64,000 nucleotides of DNA from Hippasteria phrygiana (GCA_037893225.1 JAZGUH010000950.1:1-64000); one strand, 5' to 3'; shown: positions 11,940 through 23,148, counted from the first letter of the stretch. Notes: generated by a model not told the origin, from the sequence alone. Numbers and translations are program-made.

Positions 11940-12070
11940 GGTATCGCATTACACGTGAGGACAGAAAAGAGGGTATAAAAAGGGAAAAATACTGTCCTCA
12001 CATTTATTTCTTTGTTCCGGAAAAGTGAGGACAGGCAAACTTGTGCTTAGTCTATGGGGATGGGTTATAT
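11940..12070 (+). mobile_element. Palindromic MITE, family 3 (GTGAGGACAG ends), copy 1
   Basis: Repeats of GTGAGGACAG and CTGTCCTCAC bracket AGAGGGTATAAAAAGGGAA, and the end reads CTTAGTCTATGGGGATGGGT. Copies at 17490-17640 and, inverted, 38889-39009 share the block order. Confidence 0.75.
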
Positions 12071-12254
12071 TAAAGGGAACAATGGAAAGTCATCACGTGT
12101 ATAGCGAAACAAAAATACATGTATTGGCAAGTTACGGACTCTGCGCAAGTTAGTACGCCTACCCTTAAAAAGTGGGGGGGATGATTACATTGGTCACCCC
12201 CCCCCCCATGGTCAAAAAGTGGGGGGGGAACCCGCCCATGCTTTTAGCACCGTC

Positions 12255-12306
12255 CTCCACCCCCCCCCCCCCCCCCCCCCAAAAAAAAGGGGGGGGGGGG
12301 TGGAGG
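12255..12306. repeat. C21-A8-G12 hairpin
   Basis: CCTCCA, 21 C, 8 A, 12 G, then TGGAGG: a GC-only stem with an A-loop. It is preceded by further G and C runs (12173-12228). Confidence 0.9.
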
Positions 12307-12309
12307 CGG

Positions 12310-13134
12310 AAACAACAAAATTAGATGGCGGTAGACTGGGCACTAAGGACAGCAAAAGTACCCCCGCGTCATCATTGCACTAAGGTAGTGTTGAATTATT
12401 TTTTCCTCAAATTTCAAGCTTTTTCAGATTTTCCCGCCCTTGGATTTTAGTTGTGCCATTTCTCCCCTCGGAATTTCTTTTGTAACTTTATAATAAACAG
12501 AGTAGGTTTTAAAATACCCCAACATTAATCAAATTCCCCCGAACAGAAAACGGTATAGGTTTCTATTTAGAAAAAGAAAATTGAGTTGACCTCTGTGGCA
12601 ATTTTGAATTTTGAGTAGTCCAGTCAATTTCAGGGTACCCTTTTAGAAATAAAATCACCTCTTTCGCTCACATTCTCATCATGGTGCAGGATTCATACTG
12701 AAGGATAAACAAACAACATCATCTGTGCTTTAATTTATAACACGAACGTATTTGTTCTACTTTAATTAGTATGTACATTAAGCAAAATGCTTTCTTATAA
12801 ATATATGAACTTGATTATCTTCGAAAACATTAAAATTTACAACTCCCCACATTTCTGATGTCTATTTTCGCTAGCGGCTACTGCTCAAAACAGTACAATA
12901 ATATTCTTAATACTTATCGACATTCATTTGCGGTATTCTCATATGATAAATCTGTAGATGATTTTAAGAGTCACATTTAGTTCTTGATTATAAACCATTA
13001 TCAATTTTTTAAGTGCACAGCTAATTTTTAAGGCAACTTTATCGGTCTTGTTGCCCAAACATTTGTGGCAACAATAACGGCCGCAGGAATCTATTGGACA
13101 CATATTTTGCTTTAGAAAATAGATAAAGATCTGA
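12310..13134. other. Gene-free AT-rich stretch
   Basis: No ORF, repeat or RNA signature that I can support. Confidence 0.5.
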
Positions 13135-14065
13135 GGGCCCATACTCATAAAAGACTGCTAAGCCTAGTTGGCAACTGAAGTGGCCCCCAGTTAACAGCTA
13201 AGCCTATATAGTTGAAAGCTAAGTGATATTCATAAAAGTTTGCTAAGCTTCGTTGGTTGCTAGGTTGGCTGCTAACGTTAGAGTTGATCTGGGGTGTCTC
13301 TATTAAAGTCACTAGTTGGCAACTAAATCATTTGTGGGTTACACATCGAGCAGCGAACATGGCAAGACGTGCTTGCACAACTAAACCGTGCTTTTCCTCT
13401 ACCAGTTTTGTTAGGGGACTTTTTACAGTGGAGAACACGATCCTTGGATCAGATTTGAGTTTGGACAGCCTATTGTTTAGGTCTCCCAATGTTCGGTTGG
13501 TTGTTGGAAATCTGGCCCTATGCTGGGTAAGGATAACTTCCCAAGCATCTTTCTTCTTGCGATTGGTGTTGACGTCTTTGTGCTTACTCTCAAGAACTCA
13601 AGAACGTCTTTCAATTCATCAAACGTTTCCGCTAGAAATAATTTGTGTTCATCACTATAGTTGGCTTTACGTTTCTTCCCTTTACCATGTTTTCCTTCCA
13701 CCTCGACAGGGTTTGCGAGTGCCATGCTTGTGGAGATTTTAATGCACACATATAGGCCTCATGTACAGATTTACTGCTGTTCTTAAAAGTCATTTGACCC
13801 ATCTTGGCCTTGCCAGTCCAAAACAACACCATAACCTATTGAAATGCAAATTCACATTCTCATGTTTTATGGTTTGACGAACTGCCTAATGTCCTATATA
13901 GCTGCGTGCTAGAAATATCTAGCCGCCAACTAGCTGGCAACATTCTTAGCAAGGTTTTATGAATACAAAATTAGTTGGTAACCACGAAGCAGGTAACTAC
14001 GGATTTAGCAGGCTGTTAAGGCCTAGTGAACTGCCAAGTTAGCAGGCTTTTATGAATATGGGCCC
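13135..14065 (-). mobile_element. Harbinger-like DNA transposon carrying a MYB/SANT ORF
   Basis: A 931-bp element with terminal inverted repeats starting GGGCCCATACTCATAAAAG on the left and, in reverse complement, GGGCCCATATTCATAAAAG on the right. It encodes only a MYB/SANT-like protein (see 13328-13725) and no DDE transposase, so it would depend on a partner in trans. No clear target duplication is visible next to the GGGCCC ends. Confidence 0.7.
13328..13725 (-). pseudogene. MYB/SANT-like DNA-binding protein of the transposon, frameshifted
   Basis: Starts at ATG 13725 and reads A-N-Y-S-D-E-H-K-L-F-L-A-E-T-F-D-E-L, then shifts frame near 13600. The second frame contains K-K-K-D-A-W-E-V-I-L and T-L-G-D-L-N-N-R-L-S-K-L-K-S-D, ending TGA at 13330-13328. 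The trihelix spacing with the Trp in the second helix fits MYB/SANT-like domains of Harbinger second ORFs and NAIF1-type proteins. The shift coincides with an 8-bp tandem duplication (TTCTTGAG twice), so the break is a simple slippage event and the rest of the frame is intact, suggesting recent inactivation. Confidence 0.72.
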
Positions 14066-14067
14066 AG

Positions 14068-14385
14068 GGGTCTATTTAATAAAAGTTAGGAATATTCCTT
14101 TCTTGGACTTTAGGAAGAACAATTGTTCATAAGTCCTGGACTTAGGAACAATTGACCTATCGCGGTCGAATCGTGTCAACGCAGCTTGTAAATTATTGTT
14201 CAATCACATCAATTATAATTCCACGTGGAACGCGCAAAATCTGAGACAAACAAAAATTACCACACAATATTCCCATAGGGTTGTCTAAGGGGCGTGGTTA
14301 ACTCGTAAACGGCGATAGGTCAATTATTCTTCCTAAGACCACGATAGGAATATTCCTCACTTTCATGAAATAGAGCGCTGATTAC
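14068..14385. mobile_element. MITE adjacent to the Harbinger element
   Basis: Left CTATTTAATAAAAGTTAGG then AATATTCCT; right, in reverse complement, CTATTTCATGAAAGTGAGG then AATATTCCT. Inner copies of the TAGGAA/CCTAAG words occur. About 315 bp, non-coding. Confidence 0.6.
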
Positions 14386-14638
14386 TAGATACTACAGAAG
14401 CCAAGAAAAGAGTTACTTAAAAAGATACATGTCAATGCTAAATGGGCTTTAGAAATATATGGTTTTATACACAGTACAGTCTCAAGTTTGAGTTCAGTAC
14501 AACGTCAGTGGAGGCGTGGTCATTTCTAACCACACCCACCAACTTTTTACCACGTGAACCACAAACTGGCTTAGTGGTTTCTTAAAGTAACATCATTGCA
14601 AAATTCATTGTCATTGAAATTCTTCATCAGAAACTTTA

Positions 14639-17600
14639 TCAGGAGATCCTGACTCTCGTCGCGAAGAAATAAGCCACGCCCCCTACCGCCAGGACCACGA
14701 CCAGCCCCCCGATCACCACCACGGTCAAGAGAGCCCCCAGCGGCACGCCGAGCCGTGATGGGTAGGTAGGCTTCTCGATCTCGCGAGAAATCGCGGCGAT
14801 GTTGTTGTCGATCGTAGGCGGCGTTGGCTGGATCGGTCGGGGCTGGTCCCCGGACCGTTGGGGGTTGAAGGCCCCCACGGGTACGTCGCCCCTCTGCGGG
14901 GTCGTGGGCCTGGGTGATGTCACGGGGGGCTCTGTTACGGGCTGAGGTGGTGCCCCCGTAGGGGCTTGAGTCTCCGGAACACCAGGAATCTCGGGCTCGG
15001 GACCGGGATTTCCCGTATCCGGCCCCCGGCTTGGCTCTACCGGCGGCGGTACCGGGGCATCGGTGCCCGGACCTACATTGGAACTTGATCCCACACTTCC
15101 AAAGCCCTCTTCCTCCGAGCTAGACCCTTCAACTTCTTGTTCCTCTCCCGCCGTCTGGACCCCGATCTCTTCGCTCTCATCCACCGGATTGCGAAATCCA
15201 TTGACGCGGCCCTGGACTGGACGCTCATTCTCCAGACTTAGAGGCAGTGACTCAGTCAGAGGTGTAAGGACGGCGATCACTGCAAAGGGAAATTACAAGA
15301 GGTAAATCTTTTAAATTGCTGCGGAAGTGTTTGGACGAGGACACAATGGCTGGCGGCCGCACAGAATGACTAGTTCACCGCACGAGAATGATGAAACAAT
15401 CCTTGGCCTAATTAGATGAATTTAGTAGGGGAAAAAGCAATAGCACCTTGACGGACATTTCAGACAAGTCTCACAACTACGTGGAAAACACCTCCCAATA
15501 TGTTTTACATTTTACATTTTCTTACTTAAAATGCGATATACTTTCCAGGTATAACTCAAACTGCAGTGTGCAGATTGTATTCTACATAGTGAGCAGTGAT
15601 TGTAGTACAGGAATAAATGAAGTAAACAAGAGAACGTTAAAGTTATAGGCGTCCCCGAAAACGTTGATCTAAATTGACAAATTTTCAAACACACGCTTTT
15701 TTTCCTTTTCATTCACAAGCACCACTTGCCCTCGACTGAGTTCGAGTCTGACTCAAGTATGCCCGTATCAAAGTCCGAGTCCGAGTCCGAAGTCCGAGTG
15801 CTTGGTGTTCGATTCTGCTTCTACCCACTAAAAACGGATTGGTTGAAAACAACTAATATATTGGTAGGATTTGTTGATATGTGTCCAACCAATCCAATTG
15901 GTTGGACACATAATTATCTACCAATATTTGGTTGTTTTAACCAATATATTGGTTATTTAAACCAATCCACTTTTAGAGTGTAGTGCGTCCGAGTCCCAGT
16001 CGATTCTCTATCCTCAACAGTCCAAGTCCTCCACAGTCCAAGTCCTTAACAGTCCGAGTCCTCAATAGTCGAAGTCCTCAAGAGTCCCAGCCTGAGTCCG
16101 AGTCCGTGTACTTGGCATCGGAGTCCGAGTCAAGTCAGAGTCCTCAACAGTCCGAGTCCGAGTGCTTGGTATCTGAGTCCGAGTCTAGTGTGTCCGAGTC
16201 CGAGTCAAGTCAGAGTCCTCAACAGTCTGTGTCTGAGTCAAAGTGCTTAGTGTCCGAGTCCGATCTAGTGTGTCCGAGTCCGAGTGAGAGTCCGAGTCCG
16301 AGTCCAGTCCAAGTCCTCAACAGTCTGTGTCTGAGTCAAAGTGCTTAGTGTCCGAGTCCGATCTAGTGTGTCCGAGTCCGAGTCAATTCCGAGTCCTCAA
16401 CGGTCTGCATCTGAGTCTGAGTCAAAGTGCTTAGTGTCCGAGTACGATCTAGTGTGTTCAAGTCCGAGTCAAGTCCGAGTCAAGTCCGAGTCCTCAATTG
16501 TGCTTTGTGCTTTGTGCCCAATTCCGAGTCCGAGTCCGAGTCCGAGTCCGAGTCCGAGTCCGAGTCCGAGTCCGAGTCCGAGTCCGAGTCCGAGTCCGAG
16601 TCCGAGTCCGAGTCCGAGTCCGAGTCCGAGTCCGAGTCCGAGTCCGAGTCCGAGTCCGAGTCCGAGTCCGAGTCCGAGTCCGAGTCCGAATGTGAATCTC
16701 TAGTACAGAGCTCTCACCGACACCAAGACAGTATACAGTAAAAGTGTACTTTACATGAAGTGATTTTTTTGTGATTTGGGGCACCTAAACATTTGCAATT
16801 TTCTAACCCTTACCCAAGCCTGAAAACCATGAAACATTTTTTTGCAATGTAGCAAGAGAAACGTAGAGGAATCTTGCTATGACACAGTATTGTGTAACCC
16901 TCAGTAATCAGTTGGTAAAATAGCAGTGACAATTTCAAGTCTTAAAATTACCATGGCAATGATACACACATCTAATAGGACGATGTCGCGCTTTATTATT
17001 TTAGTGCCATAGCATTTAAAAGGCTTTTTAACTGATGGTATGAACGCGAATTTCCTCGACGAACAATTCCATCTTCTCATTAAATCCGCTGCTCTTTGGA
17101 TTCGAATAGGCCAGCCAACCCTAGCAAGCTCAGTGGTCCTGTGGTTAAGATATGTACACTAGTAAGCCGGAGGTCGTGGGTTCGATTCCTGCCCGAGTAA
17201 GCCTGTGATGTTTTCCCTGTGAAGTTTGTCCATGCTTAATACACTAAGTCGGGAAAGGCCAAAAATCTCTCCCCTAATTTACATCATCCCACATCCACCT
17301 ATCGGTCGAGTGGTTCAAACATCTGAACTAGTAAGCAATAGGTCGTGAGTTCGATTCCCGCCTGAGTAAACTCGTGGGCACTAAGCATACAGTGCTTAAA
17401 ACCCCGCGCCCAGAAGAGAAATAAATCTCTTTCAATACACCTTATGTGCAGCGAGCATTTTCGAGGCTCATGTATTTGTTACCCTTGGATAGGTCATGGT
17501 ATCGCATTAAAAGTGAGGACTGAAAAGAGGGTATAACAAAGGGAACAAAACTGTCCTCACATTTTATTTCTTTGTTCGGGAAAATGTGAGGACAGGCAAA

Positions 17601-18134
17601 TTAGTGCTTAGTCTATGGGGATGGGTTATATCAAAGGGAAACAAAGGAATGTCCAAAAATACGTGTATGGGTAGATCTTTTGCGCTTACGCTGTTATAAT
17701 CTGAATGACAAAAATATATATACCCAGCACGATACGGGGCAGAGGGGTCCCCCCCCCCCGCTTTGTACCTATACCCTATACACTATCCAGACTATTGTTA
17801 CCTAACACATCCCCTCTAGACATCTGAAAAGAATTCCTGAGATTTCGTGCATCATATGAAAATATACCTTGAAGATATAGCTCAATCCAACAAGATAAAA
17901 ACGAAATGTACAAAGGTTACGCTACAATAAACATTCTTAAATTAGAAGCAATTCGTGAAAGACAAGAGTGATTCAGCGAAGTACAGGTTTCCTGCCAGAC
18001 GTCGAGAATTGAAAGGGCAAAGAGCAAGTCCCTTCCACAAGCCTTCTAAAGCAACTAATTAAAAAAGTACTCCAATGGACATACAAAAGCTTACCTATTA
18101 CAATGAAACAAAGAAGTCTTGCTGGTGTCGCCAT
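14639..18134 (-). CDS. Gene B: acidic/Pro-rich single-pass membrane protein with RGD, two exons
   Basis: Join: exon 1 18134-18095 (40 nt, good ATG context AAGATGG), intron 18094-15280 (GTAAGC donor, TTTGCAG acceptor), exon 2 15279-14639. The join is phase 1 and gives 226 residues. N-terminal signal peptide with core L-L-C-F-I-V-I-V-I-A-V-L. Then an acidic stretch ([13 protein letters not shown]), a long Pro/Thr/Glu stalk, and [10 protein letters not shown] at about residues 139-148. One transmembrane helix lies at about 192-218, followed by a short tail (A-T-R-V-R-I-S). RGD is the classic integrin-recognition triplet; here it would sit on an extended stalk outside the cell. The T-T-P-x-R-G-D-V-P context is shared with gene C. 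No folded domain is visible and the family is not recognised. The cytoplasmic tail is too short for known signalling motifs. Confidence 0.8.
15367..15605. repeat. Dispersed repeat, copy 2 (in gene B intron)
   Basis: Counterpart of 7228-7510 in the same orientation, about 90 bp from the splice acceptor of gene B. Confidence 0.65.
15740..16689. repeat. CCGAGT hexanucleotide array in gene B intron
   Basis: 16524-16689 is an almost pure (CCGAGT)n run of about 28 units. 15740-16500 is a decayed version with higher-order units (for example AGTGCTTAGTGTCCGAGTCC recurring) and a family 2 hairpin MITE inserted at 15826-15981. It reads open in most frames (Ser-Pro, Glu-Ser, Arg-Val, Arg-Thr repeats) only because 6 is a multiple of 3. 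It is intronic. Confidence 0.9.
15826..15981. mobile_element. Hairpin MITE, family 2, shorter copy
   Basis: Starts CACTAAAAACGGATTGGTTG and ends CCAATCCACTTTTAGAGTG, with TTGGT/ACCAA words between, as in the copy at 5464-5721. It interrupts the decayed CCGAGT array. Confidence 0.75.
17110..17445 (+). mobile_element. Two adjacent tRNA-derived SINE modules
   Basis: Box B-like GGGTTCGATTCC (17178) and GAGTTCGATTCCC (17350), each preceded by a box A-like GTGGTTAAGA or GAGTGGTTCAA. The second is followed by GTGGGCACTAAGCATACAG and the AAAACCCCGCGCCC tail. Intronic in gene B. Confidence 0.65.
17490..17640 (+). mobile_element. Palindromic MITE, family 3, copy 2
   Basis: GTGAGGACTGAAAAGAGGGT start and CTGTCCTCACATTTTATTTC middle, with GGGGATGGGTTATAT end. 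Same blocks as 11940-12070. Confidence 0.75.
17721..17850 (+). mobile_element. Palindromic MITE, family 1, truncated copy 3
   Basis: ACCCAGCACGATACGGGGCA start and GAATTCCTGAGATT block; the right end is missing. Confidence 0.7.
18095..18134 (-). CDS. Exon 1 of gene B (signal-peptide exon)
   Basis: Encodes [13 protein letters not shown] plus one base, then GTAAGC. The split codon joins to TG of exon 2 to give Val. Confidence 0.72.
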
Positions 18135-20072
18135 CTTGAAATAAACATGACACAGTCGCTTAAGCAAATCATCCGAAACAAATGTCTTGAAACAACCTCT
18201 CGATCCGAGTTTTATCGTGGAATATTATGCGGGCTTGATGCCTTCGCGTGCTGAGACCATAAACTTGGTGCGAACTCGAGACTCACCGCAGCCTTCCTAA
18301 AGGGCTGTGAACGGATAGGTTGATTTACTCTGGCTGTGTCAAGCGGTTTCCAAGGAGGTAGATGGGTTCAGGGTTCTGATTGGCTGTCGATGATAAACGC
18401 GCGCTAAAACAACTAAGGACACATCTGCCGCCAACATTCAATTTCTGTAAATTCTTTTTACATTCATTGACCCAAAAAACTATTAGTACATGAGTTGGAA
18501 GGGTTAAGTCTTCCCACCATACAGTCGAATAATCATAATGACAGAGGGAACTTTGATCTGAAGGGAGGGGCGTGTCAGTCCGTCCTAGAGATAGGGAGGT
18601 AATTTCAGTCTTTTAGTAAATTTAAATTGTTACTGTTCTGTCACTAACGTTAACAAGCTGCTTTTCTGGAATTATTTTAAATTTAATGCATTTGTGGTCT
18701 TCAGACCATCGTCATTAAATCCCAAAGGGGAATTCCTTTAGAATTTACGCTGCATTGACCACATCCTGCGAGTTGATGTTTATAAAATTTGGGGCTATGA
18801 GGGGGAAACCTGTTAATCTAATTTATGTTTCCGCGAGCTAACAATGTTCGACTCTGACAAGTTTCGATTCTGCCGGAACCGACAAACCTCGTATTCCTAA
18901 AACTACGTCAGTGTGTGGTTTGTTTTTCCCTTGACTGGCACTGACTTTCACCAAAGTTCCACAAGGAACCGTACTCGCGTTTATTCGACGAAAACACTGA
19001 ACAGCCAAATGATGACGAAGTGAGGCCCTTGGTGAATAGACTCCTTGTACGTTGTAAAAGACAAGCAGGTGTCTAGATTTGGCAGTCGAAGTTAGATTCA
19101 CGTGTTCATGATTATATATTTCCAGACTACAATTTTGTTGATACAACACTGACAAAATGGTTGAACCGGGTGTTATTTTTTTAAATAATATTGTTTACAT
19201 TGATTGTCATGTAGGACTTAATTCACATACATTTTTTTTTAACTCAAGTGTTCTTTTTACGTGCTACATTAGAGCATTACATCTTTTCTAATTTCTTTAA
19301 ATGCCACATCTGCCACAAGGCACAGGAATATACTGAGAATCAAATGAACATCATATGATAGAACCGACAGACTAACACAAATATATACCAAAACAGAAAT
19401 ACCAAAGAAGTTGGAAATAAAAAAATAACCAACAAAATTTGTTTTTCATCGACGAATAAAACAATAGTGACGCTACCATCGGCAACAATAAAAGAAATAC
19501 AGAATAATAATATTCTAGATTCATTATTGTAATTTCCTCCTGGCCGGATTGTTGGTCGGTGGGTGTTGGGCAAAGGAGAAAATAACTCGCTTCCCGGAAA
19601 AAAAGTTTTCACTGCAAACGACAGGGAGTTTTAAGTGATTTAGAATACTTTAATTTCAGTGTTGACAGGCAAGGTGCACAATCATCTAGCAGAATAACAT
19701 TAACTCAATAAACTGAATAAATAGTCCCACACTGTACACAAAACTGAGAGATGATTTTAACACAAAACAACATCAACAATTGTTGGTACTGGATGAAGCA
19801 GAAACGCAGCCCTATCGTCATGGTTGGTTTAGTTAGTCGGTCGGTTGGTTGGTTGGTAGCTAATTTTATACACCTCAAAATCAATATAAATCTACATTAT
19901 AAATGAAATCTGATAGAAATAAGTTTTGAATACCACGCAATTGTAAGGGGTGCCATATTAAAAAAACTAATACTTATACGAGATATAGTGCCTTATACGT
20001 CATTCAAATAGATATAATACAACTGAATATAAATGTAGGTGATTAATCGTGTCATCATTAATAGGTCTTTCC
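18135..20072. other. Gene-free stretch between genes B and C
   Basis: 18135-18800 is upstream of gene B. A minus-strand frame at 18838-19155 (105 codons) matches nothing I know and I do not call it. 19160-20070 is AT-rich without recognisable features. Confidence 0.5.
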
Positions 20073-20078
20073 TTTATT
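20073..20078 (-). terminator. Polyadenylation signal AATAAA of gene C
   Basis: AATAAA on the minus strand about 130 nt after the gene C stop codon, a normal distance for a short 3' UTR. Confidence 0.5.
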
Positions 20079-20208
20079 GCCATAAAACAATGGCTATTAA
20101 CAACAGCCTGGACAGATGGTAATCAAACAAAATACTCCGATTCACAGACTCTGGGTCTGGGTTGAACTGTCTTCAAGAATGGTCCATGCTTTAAAGGCCT
20201 CATAACCT

Positions 20209-21538
20209 TTATGGTACGTCACCGCGCTTGGGCGTAGTTGTTTGGGGCGTGGTAATCCTTGTGGTCACTAGGGGCGTGGTCAACCTTGATGTAAGACGGG
20301 GCGTGGCCATTGTTGTTGTTGTTGTTAGGAGGGGCGTAGTCATCCTCGTTGTGACTTGGGGAGTGGTCGCCTTACTGGTGGTAGGAGCTGGAACAGTTGT
20401 TGGTGTTGGTGGGGACATCGTGGAACATGGCCGACGTACCTCGTCACTGTCGCTGTCATCGCCGCTGTCATCGCCGCTGTCGTTGCAGTCTGTGTCGTCC
20501 TCGTTGGAAGTGTCGTCCAAATAGTTCCAACGGGCGACTCTGTCATGTTGGCTGGGGCTGTGCTCTCTTAGAGGCCGGCAGTCGGATAGGCGTGGCATAA
20601 TCAGAGCTGGTGGGGGAGGAAAGAGAAATTAAGATATTACGATTTGACTGACTGTTGCTGAATAAAACAGAAAAGTTGTTTTTATAGGCCACTGAAAGAT
20701 TCAACAAATTGATATCTTTAAAGTGTTTGGTTTAGGGAGTTTTAGAGAAGTTTTATGTTTAAAGCTGCATTGTGTGAAAGTTTTGTTTTTATAGGATGAG
20801 CAACTAAAATACCCGTAAATGGGCTACTTATATGCGTTAAGCATGCGAACTGGACTGGGGTAGTTTTCTTTCTTTTTTCTGAGACGAATCTGACCTTCTT
20901 TGTTATTGATCTGTACTCAGACACAGGCGGCCATTGCATGGGGCTTTCATGTGTACCTTCATTTTGTGAACCCCAATCAATAATTGTAGTCATATGTACA
21001 ATGCATAGTTATTGTGCAGCTTGGTCGAATTTGTCCACAGAGTGGAGATATTTGTGCAGTACATGTACTTGGAACGACAAAAATATTTTCTTCTGTTAAG
21101 AATACTATACCAACTCGTTTTGATGATCAAGTGGATCAAAAGATCACGTGCTTCATAAGATCATTACCCCTGATCGACGGGCTTATTTACTATGTATCCA
21201 TCTCAACCACTGAGAACATACATCCACGTTTTGCAGTCTGACATGTACTTTTAAGCGCCCGAGCTGCATGAACGGACCATACATACAATATAGGGCATAC
21301 ACATTTCCGTGTAAAATTAAACCGGTAGATGTTACAACCGGGCAACTAACTTTATTGTCAAATCAATAAATAGGAACCCGGATGAAGATGAAGATTTTGT
21401 GAAATATTCCAGTTGATTTACAGAAAAATGACATATATAATATTAAACGTTAATACGGAAAAGGCCGTAACGTCTAATTGTACACTTACCCAACACCGCG
21501 ACAAGCAGAACTGCTGTTGTTGTTTTGTAGGCAGCCAT
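20209..21538 (-). CDS. Gene C: secreted acidic/mucin-like protein ending in RGD, two exons
   Basis: Join: exon 1 21538-21490 (49 nt), intron 21489-20607 (GTAAGT donor, CCACCAG acceptor), exon 2 20606-20209. Phase 1, 148 residues. The signal peptide core A-V-L-L-V-A-V-L-A-L-I runs into M-P-R-L-S-D-C, with cleavage probably just before R-P-L-R. The mature chain has: (1) a polar segment; (2) an acidic run with sequon N-D-S and D-D-S-G-D-D-S-D-S-D-E; (3) a ~70-residue Thr/Pro-rich, mucin-like repeat region (T-T-P-x-x-T-T-x); (4) the C-terminus T-T-P-K-R-G-D-V-P and stop. Three Cys, no transmembrane segment: a secreted, probably O-glycosylated and phosphorylated potential integrin ligand. Paralogue of gene D: M-P-R/K-L-S-D-C/S-R-P-L-R, N-D-S acidic block, Thr repeats, terminal RGD, and identical exon 1 length. 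Family not recognised. Confidence 0.8.
21490..21538 (-). CDS. Exon 1 of gene C (signal-peptide exon)
   Basis: Encodes M-A-A-Y-K-T-T-T-A-V-L-L-V-A-V-L plus one base, then GTAAGT. Start context ATCATGG is favourable. Same length (49 nt) and phase as exon 1 of gene D. Confidence 0.75.
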
Positions 21539-21687
21539 GATGTTGTGGTGTTGCGTTTTGTCTTCTCTGGACGAATTCAAATTTCAAATAGAACAAACAC
21601 CGCAGTCCTGAAAGCTAAAATGTCAAACCCTGTTCCTGTGTATGCAGTCAGAAAGCTTACAATGAAGAAAAGAATGCTTTGTTGCTG

Positions 21688-21696
21688 CTTTTATGC
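21688..21696 (-). promoter_or_regulatory. TATA-like box of gene C
   Basis: GCATAAAAG on the minus strand about 155 nt upstream of the gene C ATG, a spacing close to the TATA-like box of paralogue D. Weak evidence alone. Confidence 0.3.
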
Positions 21697-21739
21697 TTTG
21701 TCGGGTCTTTAGAAGAAAAAAAAACAACTTCCGAACCAA

Positions 21740-22790
21740 GATGAAATAAAAACACGTTACACCGTCCAAATCGCTACTGCATATAGCTTTATAAGGAAAA
21801 CCGGATACGATTTAGGAAATGCCAACTTGTGTAATGCCCGCTTAGTATCTGATGATTCATAGAAAAGCTTCATGCGTGCAGCATTGCAATTAAGCAAAAA
21901 TCTCATGTAATTATCGTTAACCTTCATGGATAATGTAGTGGCGTGAGTAGACATTAATTTTACGTCATGAATGAAATCATTCATTCGGGAATTTTCGAAG
22001 AGAAAAGGGGCTTGTACAAAATAGTACCAAATCTCTCGTAGTTTTCAAACAAAAGACTATTGACATTAACATGACAAAAACTGATGGATCGTTTATCGAT
22101 ATATTGGTGTTAAATTAAACATAACGCCAAGGGCGGATCCTGGGGAAAAAGAGGGCAATGCCCCTACCCCCAAAACGAAAAAAATAGTATTAATTGCTAT
22201 GATTTGTTGGTAAAATTATATTCGACAATTCGAGAATTTGCTGCGGTGAGTGTTTTTGGTAATACCCCCCCCCCCCCCCAAAAAAAAATACTAAATAAAT
22301 AAATAAATACAAAATACAAAACAAAAAATACAAAAATAATAGCGAAACATGTGCAATAGTTAGCAAAACAATCCCTGAAAGAAATGAAGTCATATTAAGT
22401 CGAAGATTGTGAGGAAAAATTTATACCACCTTTTTAAGGGAAATGTAAGATGCTTGATCCCCCATTTCAATCAAATCCTTCCCGAACATTTTCTTTCCTA
22501 AAGTCTCAAAATCGGGCGTACATGATACTATTCCCACTCCCAACCAATGCCAATGATGTGTAATCGTCATTGCCATGAAGTACCATATTCTGTTAACTTT
22601 ATGACAACCTTGGGGTAATAGAGTACAGGCAGCGGCGGCGATTTCTCGTCAAGGTTGGGGGGGGGGGGACGGAGAAAAAAAGCGCACAACCAATAACAAC
22701 TTTGACGCGCTAGTAGTGCAATGACGTCACCCTTATTGTATTTGTTTAATTTTTTTGTATTGTTATCAACTACGTACGAAGTACTATGGG
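21740..22790. other. Gene-free stretch with repeat fragments
   Basis: Mostly AT-rich. Fragments of the GGCGGATCC/poly(G) element type lie at about 22130-22280 and 22625-22672. Nothing else recognised. Confidence 0.5.
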
Positions 22791-22959
22791 GATGCTAAAA
22801 ATAGGTAAACTTACCTCTTGAAATACAAACAACAAATATTGGAGATTACATATCCATCCCTGACCAATACTTTTTCGGAAGAACGCACAATTAGTTCAAC
22901 TGTTATTAAAGAGATCATGTAATCGGAAATTTTGTATTTGGTGTCTCTAGTGTCTCCTG

Positions 22960-23148
22960 GGAAATTTTTGAAAATGTGTGCTGATGTTTGTGTATTTTGG
23001 TGCACACTGGTGCATGTAAAAGTCAATGACCCATGGCAAAATATTGGGGGTGGGGGACACTGCCATAGCCGTCCCCTCCACAAAAAATATGGGGGGGGGG
23101 GCATGTCCCCCCGCCCCCCCACCCCCCCCCCCGGGATCGCCGCCCATG
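22960..23148. mobile_element. Poly(G)/poly(C)-bearing repeat ending CCGCCCATG
   Basis: Block order ATATTGGGGGTGGGGGACACTG, GCCGTCCCCTCC, CACAAAAAATATGGGG, G and C runs, then GATCGCCGCCCATGAG. A related copy is at about 51160-51268 (GACACTGTCACAGCCGACC ... TCCGCCCATGCC). Confidence 0.55.

Noticed and set aside
15983..16784. Ser-Pro, Glu-Ser, Arg-Val and Arg-Thr repeat proteins
   Set aside because: All are readings of the CCGAGT hexanucleotide, open because the unit length is a multiple of three; the array is intronic.
18838..19155. 105-codon minus-strand ORF as a gene
   Set aside because: No motif, signal peptide, splice pattern or paralogue; consistent with chance.
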